Of a DNA stretch of 64,000 bases, positions 36,430 through 44,821 are shown piece by piece (the first letter of the stretch is position 1; every line of letters starts with the position of its first letter). Made by a program: the position numbers and the translations under genes. Source of the stretch: an uncultured Paracoccaceae bacterium (GTDB lineage: Bacteria; Pseudomonadota; Alphaproteobacteria; Rhodobacterales; Rhodobacteraceae); the NCBI GenBank assembly GCA_947494445.1, contig CANLVD010000005.1, positions 1-64,000 of the forward strand, given 5' to 3'. The notes beneath the pieces were generated by a model, which had not been told where the DNA came from, did no database searches, and saw only the letters and a list, made by a program, of their open reading frames with translations.

Positions 36430-37427
36430 ATCAGACGGCCCATGGCCGTTGCGGTGTCGCACATGCGCTTGGAAAAGCCCCATTCATTGTCGTACCAGCT
36501 GACAACACGCACCAGATTGCCCTCCATCACCTGAGTTTGCTGGGCAGCAAAACAGGAGGAATGCTCATCATGGTTGTAGTCGATTGACACGGTCGGGTCC
36601 TCATCATAGCTGAGCACGCCTTTCATCGGACCCTTGGAGGCCTCCTGAATGGCGGCGTTGATTTCCTGCGTACCGGTATTGCGCGAAGAAATGAACTTAA
36701 AGTCAATCATCGACACATTTGGCGTGGGCACGCGGATGGCAGATCCGTCCAGCTTGCCAGCAAGCTCCGGCAGGACAAGACCGACGGCCTGAGCCGCGCC
36801 TGTCGTGGTGGGGATCAGGGACATTCCTGCGGCGCGCGCGCGGTAAAGATCGGAATGCATCCGGTCCAGCGTCGGCTGATCGCCGGTGTAGGAATGAATG
36901 GTGGTCATGAAGCCCTTGTCGATGCCCACTGCATCGTTGAGTACTTTGGCAACAGGGGCCAGACAGTTGGTGGTGCAGGACGCATTGGAGACAATGATGT
37001 CATCGGCAGTCAGTTCTTCATGGTTGACCCCGTAGACCACCGTTTTGTCGGCGTTCTTGCCCGGTGCCGAGATCAGAACCCGCTTTGCCCCACGTTCGAT
37101 ATGGACCAGCGATGCCTCGCGAGAATTGAACTTGCCGGTGCATTCCATGACCAGATCAACCCCGGTCCAGTCTAGCTGGGAAGGGTCACGGCTGGATTGC
37201 ACGCGGATGGCGTGACGGCCAACGCGCAGTATGTCGCCATGCGCCTCAACCGGCTCCTTCAGGCGACCATGTACGCTGTCGAATTTCAGCAGATGGATGT
37301 TGCTGTCCATGGGGCCGGTCGCATTGAGACCGACCAGATCGATGTCTTCGCGCATGTCCTCGATCAAAGACCGCAGAACACAACGTCCAATCCGTCCGAA
37401 CCCGTTAATCGCAACCCGCAAAGCCAT
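36426..37427 (-). CDS. gap: Glyceraldehyde-3-phosphate dehydrogenase, type I
   Basis: This 333-aa enzyme begins MALRVAINGFGRIGR (NAD-binding), with catalytic Cys in SNASCTTNCLAP and a His in HSYTGDQ; the end includes WYDNEWGFSKRM. It oxidises glyceraldehyde-3-phosphate in glycolysis or runs in reverse. ATG 37427 is taken from homology; the frame opens upstream. Two operator-like sequences lie ~115-185 bp upstream, and a 47-aa membrane protein overlaps the stop. Confidence 0.97.
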   Translation of the reverse strand: MALRVAINGFGRIGRCVLRSLIEDMREDIDLVGLNATGPMDSNIHLLKFDSVHGRLKEPVEAHGDILRVGRHAIRVQSSRDPSQLDWTGVDLVMECTGKFNSREASLVHIERGAKRVLISAPGKNADKTVVYGVNHEELTADDIIVSNASCTTNCLAPVAKVLNDAVGIDKGFMTTIHSYTGDQPTLDRMHSDLYRARAAGMSLIPTTTGAAQAVGLVLPELAGKLDGSAIRVPTPNVSMIDFKFISSRNTGTQEINAAIQEASKGPMKGVLSYDEDPTVSIDYNHDEHSSCFAAQQTQVMEGNLVRVVSWYDNEWGFSKRMCDTATAMGRLM

Positions 37428-37542
37428 CTGAAAACCCCATTCCTGAACCGGTATCCTGTCCCGCAAATTCCTAACGCAGCGGGTGGCCAAGGGGAAAGGG
37501 GACAACTGTGTCAAAAACGTGGTTTAGAAAAGAAAAACAGGA

Positions 37543-37610
37543 TGTTACCGCTATCTTTCGGAGTGCTCAAAGACTGGCCTTCATGAGGATCAGAATGGTT
37601 GCGGTAACAT
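37543..37610. promoter_or_regulatory. LacI-type operator-like sites upstream of gap
   Basis: TGTTACCGCTATC (37543-37555) and, on the other strand, TGTTACCGCAACC (37597-37609) share the TGTTANCG core and form a 10-bp inverted repeat (ATGTTACCGC / GCGGTAACAT). Each fits TGTTAGCGCTAACA, a LacI-family palindrome, at about 11 of 14 positions. A closely similar site lies upstream of the aldolase gene (57528). Central-carbon LacI regulators such as CceR of Rhodobacter sphaeroides are candidates, by inference. Confidence 0.55.
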
Positions 37611-37724
37611 GGTTCTGCGACTTCGAATCACTGTAGCCGGTCTGTATTGTGAATGAGGCCGCGGGAATGGTCGGCTAGGTACTATTCAGCGCCAGATGCG
37701 GGCCGGTCCAAGGGACGGCTATCA

Positions 37725-38816
37725 TCAACCGTCTTCCGGAAACTCCTCTTCGATCAGGTTGATCGTGCCTGCCTTGGCCAATTCCTGAATGGCGCGAACA
37801 ACCTCCTGCATCGAAGTTTCGCCATCGCGCGGGGTGATGTCGCCCATGTTTGCAATGTCGTCGGTGAGCCGCTCGGACAGACGTTTGGGGATGTTGGACA
37901 AAATGAACTCTGCCGATCCGATGCGTTGGTCGGTTGCGTATTTCAATGCGGTCGTGACTGTGCCCTCCGGGATTTCCTTGGTGATCACGGCGACGTCGCG
38001 TGGCTCCACCCGGTGACGAATGTCGGCAAAAGTGAACATGACCTTCAGGACTTCCTTGGCCAGTGTCGGCTTTGCCTCTTCCAACTGTCCAATGAACTTC
38101 TCGCGGGTGGCGCTGGTCAGGTTGTTCATGACGCCCGCAATGAGATCGGCAGGCTTTCTGGACTTTTTGCGGCCCTGGATTGCAGACAGGAAATCCTTGG
38201 CAATCACGCGCTCGACCTTGTCGGACACTATGCTGTCGAGCACGGGCACTGAAGACAGGCGCAGAATTGTCTGGTGGGCAAATTCAGGATCAAGCCGCTC
38301 GATCACACCGGCGGCCTTGTCTGCCCTCAGTTCGCTCATGATGACAGCCGCGGTTTGTGGGTGTTCTGATGCAATAAAGGTGGCAAGTGCGGGAACGGAT
38401 ACATCATTGAGTTTCTTCCAGGCCCCCTGAATGTCGCCACCTTCGACGTCATACATGATGCGTTCGATCGTGCCGTCGTCGAGCACCTCGGACAGGAGGC
38501 GCCGGGCTGTCTCGGTGCCGCCGAGAACTTCTTCATCCGTACCAATGGACAGCAGGAATTCCGCAATCGTGGCGTCGAGCTGATCCTCGGACACACGTGT
38601 CAGGCGGCTGATTGCCATCGCGCAACGGGTGAGGTTCTTTTCATCCATGTTGCGCAAGAAGCTTGAAGCAATTTCAGGCCCGATTGCAGCCAGGATGATC
38701 GCGGCCTTTTCGATCGGCTTGATCTTGTTTGCGGTTTTCGAGGCGTTTTCTCGTGCTGCATCCCAAGGCTGCGGCAGGTTCGTCGGCGTGGGGGTCTGGG
38801 GGGCGGTTTGGGTCAT
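37725..38816 (-). CDS. fliG: Flagellar motor switch protein FliG
   Basis: This 363-aa protein has FliG domain repeats: EKAAIILAAIGPEIASSFLRNMDEK, HPQTAAVIMSELRADKAAGVIERL, and the C-terminal torque domain ending EVVRAIQELAKAGTINLIEEE. It sits in the C-ring with FliN and contacts the stator. Last gene of fliF-H-N-P-G, overlapping fliP by 4 bp. No FliM or FliI is in this operon. Confidence 0.93.
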   Translation of the reverse strand: MTQTAPQTPTPTNLPQPWDAARENASKTANKIKPIEKAAIILAAIGPEIASSFLRNMDEKNLTRCAMAISRLTRVSEDQLDATIAEFLLSIGTDEEVLGGTETARRLLSEVLDDGTIERIMYDVEGGDIQGAWKKLNDVSVPALATFIASEHPQTAAVIMSELRADKAAGVIERLDPEFAHQTILRLSSVPVLDSIVSDKVERVIAKDFLSAIQGRKKSRKPADLIAGVMNNLTSATREKFIGQLEEAKPTLAKEVLKVMFTFADIRHRVEPRDVAVITKEIPEGTVTTALKYATDQRIGSAEFILSNIPKRLSERLTDDIANMGDITPRDGETSMQEVVRAIQELAKAGTINLIEEEFPEDG

Positions 38817-39556
38817 TGTGTATAGCTCCGAACCATGGCACCGGCGAGCAGGGCCCAGCCGTCGGCGACCACGAAGAAGGCCAGTTTGAAGGGAAGGGAG
38901 ACGATGGCGGGCGGCACCATCATCATGCCCATCGACATCAGGATCGCAGCGATCACCAGATCGATGACGAGAAAGGGCAGAAAAATCAGAAACCCGACTT
39001 CGAAGCCACGCTGAATTTCAGAAAGCAGGAATGAAGGCACGAGATGGGAAAGCGGAATTTGCGCCGCGCTGTTTGGCTCAACCGGCAAAGGTCGGGCGCT
39101 GGCCAGAAGGTCAATGGTGTCGGGGTCGGCGCGCAATTCCATGAAAGACCTGAAGGGTGCCATGGTTGGCGCAAAAGCCTGCTCGATCGTGCGGGTGCCG
39201 TCGATGGCCGGTTTCAACCCTGTTTCCCAGGCTTCGAGGAAGACCGGTTCCATCACGAAGTAGGTCAGGAACAGCGCGAGGCTGACGATCATCATGTTGG
39301 GTGGAGCCTGTTGCACGCCGATGGCCTGTCGCAAGATCGACAGGACGGTCACCATGAACGGAAAGCAGGTGACCATGATGGCAAGGCCCGGGGCCAGCGA
39401 CAGCAGGGTGATCAGAACGAACAGCTGGACAGTGCGCAGCGTCAGGGACTGCCCCTCGCCCAAAGCAAGGGTAAGGTCTTGTGCCTGGATCTGTCCTGCC
39501 GGGATCAGCATCAGGATCACCAGAAAAACAACCGGAAGGGACCTGTCAGATACCAT
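38813..39556 (-). CDS. fliP: Flagellar export protein FliP
   Basis: This 247-aa protein has a cleavable signal-like N-terminus (LPVVFLVILMLIPAGQIQAQ), four hydrophobic segments and the FliP signatures TCFPFMVTVLSILRQAIG and FLIFLPFLVIDLVIAAILMSMGMMMVPPA. It forms the export gate core of the flagellar type III apparatus. It overlaps fliN and fliG. Confidence 0.95.
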   Translation of the reverse strand: MVSDRSLPVVFLVILMLIPAGQIQAQDLTLALGEGQSLTLRTVQLFVLITLLSLAPGLAIMVTCFPFMVTVLSILRQAIGVQQAPPNMMIVSLALFLTYFVMEPVFLEAWETGLKPAIDGTRTIEQAFAPTMAPFRSFMELRADPDTIDLLASARPLPVEPNSAAQIPLSHLVPSFLLSEIQRGFEVGFLIFLPFLVIDLVIAAILMSMGMMMVPPAIVSLPFKLAFFVVADGWALLAGAMVRSYTQ

Positions 39557-40022
39557 TTGAGAGATCGGCCACTTCGGTCAATCTGACGCCAAGGCGCCCG
39601 GTGCCATCGTCCATTTCCTGCAATTCGCCGCGTGCGATCATCCGGTCACCGATGTAGATCTCGACGGGATCATCGATGCGGCTGTCCAGTTCCAGCACGC
39701 TGTCGCGCCGCAGCTTGACGATGTCACTGACCAGAGGGCGGGCGCGTCCGACCGAGATCAACACTTCAATGGGTACGCCCATGAAGGCGGTCTGGCGCTT
39801 GCCCGATCCACCCGCTGCCGGGTCTGACGGATCAGGATCGGTTGCGCGAAAGCCGCTGCGACGCTCCCCTCCCACGGGAGGCGGGCCATCATCATCGAGA
39901 CCCTCGAAAGACGGGGGCTCGCTGGTGAGCAGATCCTCGTCTTCCAGAACCTCATCTGCTGCCTGCGTGTCGAGCTCTGCATCCGAAATTTCAGAGGTGT
40001 TGTCTGGATCATCCGACGTCAT
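39546..40022 (-). CDS. fliN: Flagellar motor switch protein FliN
   Basis: This 158-aa protein has an acidic, disordered N-terminal ~75 residues (EDEDLLTSEPP...) and a C-terminal SpoA domain (VLISVGRARPLVSDIVKLRRDSVLELDSRIDDPVEIYIGDRMIARGEL). It forms the bottom of the C-ring. It overlaps the FliH-like gene by 14 bp and fliP by 11 bp. Confidence 0.93.
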   Translation of the reverse strand: MTSDDPDNTSEISDAELDTQAADEVLEDEDLLTSEPPSFEGLDDDGPPPVGGERRSGFRATDPDPSDPAAGGSGKRQTAFMGVPIEVLISVGRARPLVSDIVKLRRDSVLELDSRIDDPVEIYIGDRMIARGELQEMDDGTGRLGVRLTEVADLSNGI

Positions 40023-40620
40023 GAGTCATGTCCTTTTCAGCGGTGTCAGCCGTCATTTCCGTTGAGTCCAGCCCCAGCAGGTCGAGCAGCGTTCGGCTGA
40101 GTGCTGTCATGTCAATCCGGTCGTAGCCATCGTCCCAGAGCACGGTCAGTTCCATGGGCGTCATGGTGGGGTTTTCTTCGATGACAAATCTGCCCGCGAA
40201 ATCCTCCAGCGCGGTTCGCAGGCGGTCGGCCATTTCTGGTGCGCAGATGACCTTGGGGACCGGATCACCACCTGATTTCAAGGCATCTGTCAGAAGTGTT
40301 CTTGCCTGCGCCAGCAGCCCAGCCTCCTGCAATTTGGGAATGTGTTGCAGGATCAGGGTCGAATAGGCCCCGGCCAGAGCCGAGACTGCCTGGGTCTTGG
40401 CCTCCTGATATGTCAGGCGGTTGTCTTCCAGAACCTCGATCATGCGCGACGAGAGACGGTTCTGCATCTGTTCGAACTCAAGCGCCGAAGCCGCCGCGCC
40501 ATCTTTCACACCGCGCTCATAGGCCTTGCGTTCCAAAGCGCGAACAAAATCGGCGGTCACGCCCTTCCGACGTTCCTTTATTGGTTCAACCGGTTCGAAT
40601 GTATCGAGGGTCAGGGGCAT
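40009..40620 (-). CDS. fliH: FliH-like flagellar assembly protein
   Basis: This 203-aa protein has a basic/charged N-terminus with LERKAYERGVKDGAAASALEFEQ, a helical centre, and a C-terminal part resembling FliH (VDxDGYDRIDM). Position between fliF and fliN supports a FliH role as regulator of the FliI ATPase. FliH proteins diverge strongly, so the assignment relies partly on context. Stop and start overlap neighbours. Confidence 0.65.
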   Translation of the reverse strand: MPLTLDTFEPVEPIKERRKGVTADFVRALERKAYERGVKDGAAASALEFEQMQNRLSSRMIEVLEDNRLTYQEAKTQAVSALAGAYSTLILQHIPKLQEAGLLAQARTLLTDALKSGGDPVPKVICAPEMADRLRTALEDFAGRFVIEENPTMTPMELTVLWDDGYDRIDMTALSRTLLDLLGLDSTEMTADTAEKDMTHDVG

Positions 40621-42194
40621 CAGGTGGTCTCCGTCACGGCGTCAGGGGCTTCGATCCAGCGGCGCAGAACTTCCCCGGATTCTTCCCGCCGGTCTTCGAT
40701 CAGGGAGCGCAGGTTGGTGATTTTCCCGGGGTCAGGATCAGGCAATTGGGCCTGAGCCAATGCCTCGTCCGGAACCGGGGGTTCAGCGGCCAATTCTATG
40801 GTGCGTGGCTCAGGCCTTGGTGCGGGCAAGGCAGGCGGTGTGGTCAGAATTGGCCGGACAACGAACATCCCCAAGGCCAGAACCACAAGGGCAAGAATGC
40901 CTAAGGGCAGATAGCCCAGCAATTGCGAGGTCAGGACCGACGGCGCTCCCTCGACACTGGTTCCACCATCAGTCGGGAATGTGTCGGGTAGAAACTCAAG
41001 GCTTTCGATGGTCAGGTTGTCGCCGCGCCCGGCATCAAACCCCATGGCGCTTTCCACAAGAGCCCTGAGCGAGGTCATCTCTTCCTCGGACCGTGGCTCC
41101 CAGCTCCGCGTGCCTGACGCATCGGTGGTGGTAATCCCGTCAACGATCACGGCAACGCTGATCCGTCTGATTTGTCCCGGCGCCACAACCCGTTCGCGCC
41201 GTGTCTCGGACACCTCGAAATTCAGGCGTTCGCGGAGCGTTTCCTTGTTGCGAGAGGATTGACTGTCCTCGCCTCCGGCATCGCCATCGGGCAGATTCGA
41301 GGCAACTGTTACAGCAGAAGACCCCGTGCCCTGAGCCTGCTCCGTCTGTTCTTCACTGTCGGAACTGATGGTCACCCGGCTGGTCGGATCGATGACCCGC
41401 TCGGTGATGGTCTGCTGGTCCATATCGGCGTCGATCATCACTTCAACAACTGCACGTCCCGGGCCGACGCGGGCTGCCAGCAGGCGTTCCAGACTGGTCT
41501 TCATGGCCTGAGCGCGGTCTTCGGCATCCCCGGTCATCCGTCCGGCGGCAGCCTGGTCTCCAGCCGCCAGAACAATACCCTGGGTGGCTTCGATTACGGT
41601 TACGTTTTCCGGCGCAAGCCCGGCAACGGAAGAGGACACCAGAAACCGCATCGCCTCGGCCTCGGGTTGGGACAAGGTGCCATTTGCCATGGTCACGGCG
41701 ATTGATGCGCTGGCTGTTGTTTCACGCGAGAAGGGCTTTTTCTGGGGGTTGGCAATGTGCACCCGGGCGCTGCGCACACCTTGAGAGGCCACGAGCGTGC
41801 GCGCAAGCTCCCCCTCCTTGGCCCGCCAGTAAGTGGCATCGAACATCTGCGACGTGGTGCCAAATCCGGTCAGACCATCAAGCAATTCATACCCCGCCGC
41901 ACCATTTGCAGGCAGACCCTGTGAGGCCATGGTCAGCCGTGTCTGATCACGCAGGGAATCAGCAACATAGATCGCCGTCCCGCGCACTTCGAACGGAATA
42001 TTCTGTGCTTCCAGCTGCGTCACAACCTCGCCCGAAGTGGCGGGATCAAGTCCTGAATACAGCAATGCAAGCTGCGGCTGCGTGGCCATTCTGACCATCG
42101 TCAGGATGGCAACAAATGTCGCAATTGTAGCAAGGGTGAGCACCAAACGCTTGCGCCCATCCATGGCGTCCCAGATCGAAGAAAACTGTGTCAC
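40620..42194 (-). CDS. fliF: Flagellar MS-ring protein FliF
   Basis: This 524-aa protein has two membrane segments (RKRLVLTLATIATFVAILTMV near residue 15; YLPLGILALVVLALGMFVV ~430) and the FliF core LALLYSGLDPATSGEVVTQLEAQNIPFEV...YELLDGLTGFGTTSQMFDATYWRAKEGELARTL. I take GTG 42194, with AAGAGGG 5 nt upstream; the longer frame has an unlikely N-terminus. First gene of the minus-strand flagellar operon, divergent from fliL. Confidence 0.95.
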   Translation of the reverse strand: MTQFSSIWDAMDGRKRLVLTLATIATFVAILTMVRMATQPQLALLYSGLDPATSGEVVTQLEAQNIPFEVRGTAIYVADSLRDQTRLTMASQGLPANGAAGYELLDGLTGFGTTSQMFDATYWRAKEGELARTLVASQGVRSARVHIANPQKKPFSRETTASASIAVTMANGTLSQPEAEAMRFLVSSSVAGLAPENVTVIEATQGIVLAAGDQAAAGRMTGDAEDRAQAMKTSLERLLAARVGPGRAVVEVMIDADMDQQTITERVIDPTSRVTISSDSEEQTEQAQGTGSSAVTVASNLPDGDAGGEDSQSSRNKETLRERLNFEVSETRRERVVAPGQIRRISVAVIVDGITTTDASGTRSWEPRSEEEMTSLRALVESAMGFDAGRGDNLTIESLEFLPDTFPTDGGTSVEGAPSVLTSQLLGYLPLGILALVVLALGMFVVRPILTTPPALPAPRPEPRTIELAAEPPVPDEALAQAQLPDPDPGKITNLRSLIEDRREESGEVLRRWIEAPDAVTETT

Positions 42195-42332
42195 CGAAAC
42201 CCTCTTGGCCAACCTGAAGCCTTTCTGGCGACAGGAGATTTCGGTTCTCTTGCACCACACAGGCTTAAGATTTGGTTAGCCTCGTTCTGTTCTAAGCATC
42301 GGCGAATTCACTTGTTTCGGAGATGAAAGCCC

Positions 42333-42824
42333 GTGGCGGAAAGCGAAGAGGAAGAGGCGCAGACTGACGCCGAAAGCAAGCCCAAGAAGGGCCGCAAAGG
42401 CCTGTTTCTGACGGCTGGCTTGTCGCTGGTTGCGGCCGGGGCCGGGTACGGCGCTGTCACATTCGGCGTGCTTGATTCGCTTTTGAAGGAAAAGCCTAAG
42501 TCGGAGCAGGGCGAGGAATACAAAACCATCGAATTTGTACCTCTTGACCCCATGGTCATCTCGCTCGGGCCTGCTGCATCCTCTTCTCACCTGAGGTTTG
42601 TCGCGCAACTGGAAGTGACCAAGGGCAATGCCAAGGCCGTTGCGGCGCTGCAGCCCCGGGTCATGGATACACTCAACACCTATTTGCGCGCAGTCACGGA
42701 AGAAGAATTGCGCGAGCCGGCCTCAATCATGAAACTGAGGGCACAGATGTTGCGCCGGATCCAAGTCGTTCTTGGGGAAGGTTTGGTTAACGACCTCTTG
42801 GTAATTGAGTTCGTACTGAACTGA
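42333..42824 (+). CDS. fliL: Flagellar basal body protein FliL
   Basis: This 163-aa protein has an acidic N-terminus, one membrane helix (GLFLTAGLSLVAAGAGYGAVTF) and a C-terminal FliL domain (VPLDPMVISLGP...RQAQMLRR region, VLGEGLVNDLLVIEFVLN). It surrounds or activates the stator. It starts at GTG 42333 behind GGAG and is divergent from fliF. Confidence 0.9.
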   Translation: MAESEEEEAQTDAESKPKKGRKGLFLTAGLSLVAAGAGYGAVTFGVLDSLLKEKPKSEQGEEYKTIEFVPLDPMVISLGPAASSSHLRFVAQLEVTKGNAKAVAALQPRVMDTLNTYLRAVTEEELREPASIMKLRAQMLRRIQVVLGEGLVNDLLVIEFVLN

Positions 42825-42835
42825 GGAGCAGGCAG

Positions 42836-43273
42836 ATGGAGCTATTGGCAGACGGATTGTTGCTGACCGCAGCTATGGCGGGCGCACTGTATTGCTGGAT
42901 ACTATCCAAGCGGCTGAAATCCCTGAAGGATCTTGATTCCGGTTTGGGCGGCGCCATTGCCGGACTGTCGCGTCAGGTCGATGAGACCCGAAGCTCGCTG
43001 GCTGAGGCAAAGGCAACGACGGAGGCAACGACACGCGACCTGGCCGAGATTACGGCGCGAGCCGAGATAGCTGCGGGCAGGCTTGAGCTGTTGCTGGCAT
43101 CTGTCCATGAGGGCGAGGCACGTCAGGCGGTCAATCCCGATGATGTTCGCGAACAGCGCCAAACCCGTTCTGAAGCACAAGAGGCCAGAGATCAGGAGCT
43201 TGAAACCCTGGACGGCACTCAGGAAGACCTGCTGCAGGCGCTGAAATCCATCATTGATGGCAGAAAATCTTGA
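42836..43273 (+). CDS. Uncharacterised membrane-anchored flagellar protein
   Basis: The 145-aa protein has an N-terminal membrane helix (GLLLTAAMAGALYCWIL) and a long predicted coiled coil (~35-140, rich in E, A, R, Q). No family is recognised. It lies between fliL and motE with tight spacing (11 bp; 4-bp overlap), so it is probably a flagellar accessory, for example a stator or export partner. Confidence 0.75.
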   Translation: MELLADGLLLTAAMAGALYCWILSKRLKSLKDLDSGLGGAIAGLSRQVDETRSSLAEAKATTEATTRDLAEITARAEIAAGRLELLLASVHEGEARQAVNPDDVREQRQTRSEAQEARDQELETLDGTQEDLLQALKSIIDGRKS

Positions 43274-43884
43274 TCCAGCTGTTTGATACAGTCCGGCAGC
43301 GCGCTGATACCGGTGCGCTGAAATTCGTGACCCTGTGCTTTCTGGCGGCCTTCGTGGCACGTTTGTCGGTCAGCGCTCCTGCCTTGTCCGACGAAGTGTC
43401 CGCGCTGATGGATGGGCAGACGGACGGGGCAACCGAAATGCTGGCACCCCAGTCGCTCAGCAATGAAGAGACGGACTTGCTTCTGGCAAAGATCCGGGAG
43501 CGTGAAGCACAGCTTGATGCAGAGGCTCAAAGGATCGAAGCTCGGCTGAAAGTTCTTGAAATCGCTCAACAGCAATATGACCAGCAACTCAAGGCCCTGA
43601 TCGAGGCGGAAGAGGCTCTGGCCGCGACCATGTCGCTGGCTGATCAGGCCGCTTCGCGCGATATTGGCCAGTTGACCTCGGTCTATGAAAACATGAAAGC
43701 CAAGAACGCAGCCAAGATATTTGACGCAATGGATGTCAATTTCGCAGCAGGGTTTCTCAGCCGGATGGCGCCACAGGCCGCAGCAGAGATCTTGTCGGCG
43801 ATGAACACGGACGCGGCTTATTCGGTATCTCTGGCGATCGCAAACCTTGCTCGCGCTAATGCTGCGGTGGTGAAGGAAAATTAA
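43270..43884 (+). CDS. motE: MotE-like flagellar stator chaperone
   Basis: This 204-aa protein has a membrane anchor (FVTLCFLAAFVARLSVSAPAL), a coiled coil and a MgtE-N-like end (YENMKAKNAAKIFDAMDVNFAAGFLSRMAPQAAAEILSAM), the MotE arrangement. MotE stabilises MotC in rhizobia. The start TTG 43270 overlaps the previous stop (TTGA), weakly supported by a ribosome site. Confidence 0.85.
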   Translation: MIQLFDTVRQRADTGALKFVTLCFLAAFVARLSVSAPALSDEVSALMDGQTDGATEMLAPQSLSNEETDLLLAKIREREAQLDAEAQRIEARLKVLEIAQQQYDQQLKALIEAEEALAATMSLADQAASRDIGQLTSVYENMKAKNAAKIFDAMDVNFAAGFLSRMAPQAAAEILSAMNTDAAYSVSLAIANLARANAAVVKEN

Positions 43885-43948
43885 GAAATGGTCATGCACA
43901 GTGTCGCATTAGGTCCGAAAGACTTCGGGCAGTTTTAGAAAGCTGGGC

Positions 43949-44821
43949 ATGATTGGAATTGCAGGCATTGCTATCGTTTTTGTCATGGTCTTCGGCGGAT
44001 ACCTTATCGCCGGGGGTAAAATGGCGATCATCCTGGGCAGTTTGCCCTATGAGATGATGATGATTGGCGGCGCGGCCACAGGCGCCTTTATCATTGCAAA
44101 TGATGTGCCGGGCATTCGTCAAACCATGAAAGACGTCGGAAAGGTTTTCAAGGGTCCCCATTGGAAACAGCAGGACTACGTTGATCTACTGGTGCTGATG
44201 TTCCAGTTGATAAGGATTGCCAGACAGAATCCTCTGGATCTGGAAAGCCACATCGAAGACCCACATGAGTCCTCCATTTTCCAAGCCTACCCCCGAATTC
44301 TGGCCGATCACGAGGCTGTTGATCTGATCTGCGACACGATGCGCTCGGCTGCCATGAACTATGATGACCCCCATCAGGTTCAGGAGGTGCTGGAAAACCG
44401 GATTGAAACGAACGCGGTACACGCGCAGCATTCCTCACATGCTCTGCAAACGGTCGCTGATGGGCTTCCGGCTCTGGGGATCGTTGCGGCGGTTCTTGGC
44501 GTGATCAAAACCATGTCGTCAATCGATCAACCGCCCGAAGTTCTGGGCAAGCTCATCGGCGGTGCCTTGGTCGGTACGTTTCTGGGCGTATTTCTGGCGT
44601 ATGGCCTGGTCGGCCCGTTTTCTGTCCGGGTGCGCGCTGTGGTTGAGGAGGACAGTCATTTCTACTTGCTGATCCGCGAGGTTATGGTCGCAAACCTTCA
44701 TAAACACCCTCCGAATGTATGCGTTGAAGTGGGACGCCAGAACACCCCGCACGACAAACGCCCAAGTTTCAATGATCTGGATGAAGCACTGCGCGCTGGC
44801 CGGGTGGAGACTGTCGTGTGA
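43949..44821 (+). CDS. motA: Flagellar stator protein MotA
   Basis: This 290-aa protein has four membrane segments and the MotA motifs PYEMMMIGGAATGAF, ADGLPALGIVAAVLGVIKTM and GKLIGGALVGTFLGVFLAYGLVGP. With MotB (not in the window) it forms the proton channel. It overlaps the next gene's start region (GTGTGATG). Confidence 0.96.
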   Translation: MIGIAGIAIVFVMVFGGYLIAGGKMAIILGSLPYEMMMIGGAATGAFIIANDVPGIRQTMKDVGKVFKGPHWKQQDYVDLLVLMFQLIRIARQNPLDLESHIEDPHESSIFQAYPRILADHEAVDLICDTMRSAAMNYDDPHQVQEVLENRIETNAVHAQHSSHALQTVADGLPALGIVAAVLGVIKTMSSIDQPPEVLGKLIGGALVGTFLGVFLAYGLVGPFSVRVRAVVEEDSHFYLLIREVMVANLHKHPPNVCVEVGRQNTPHDKRPSFNDLDEALRAGRVETVV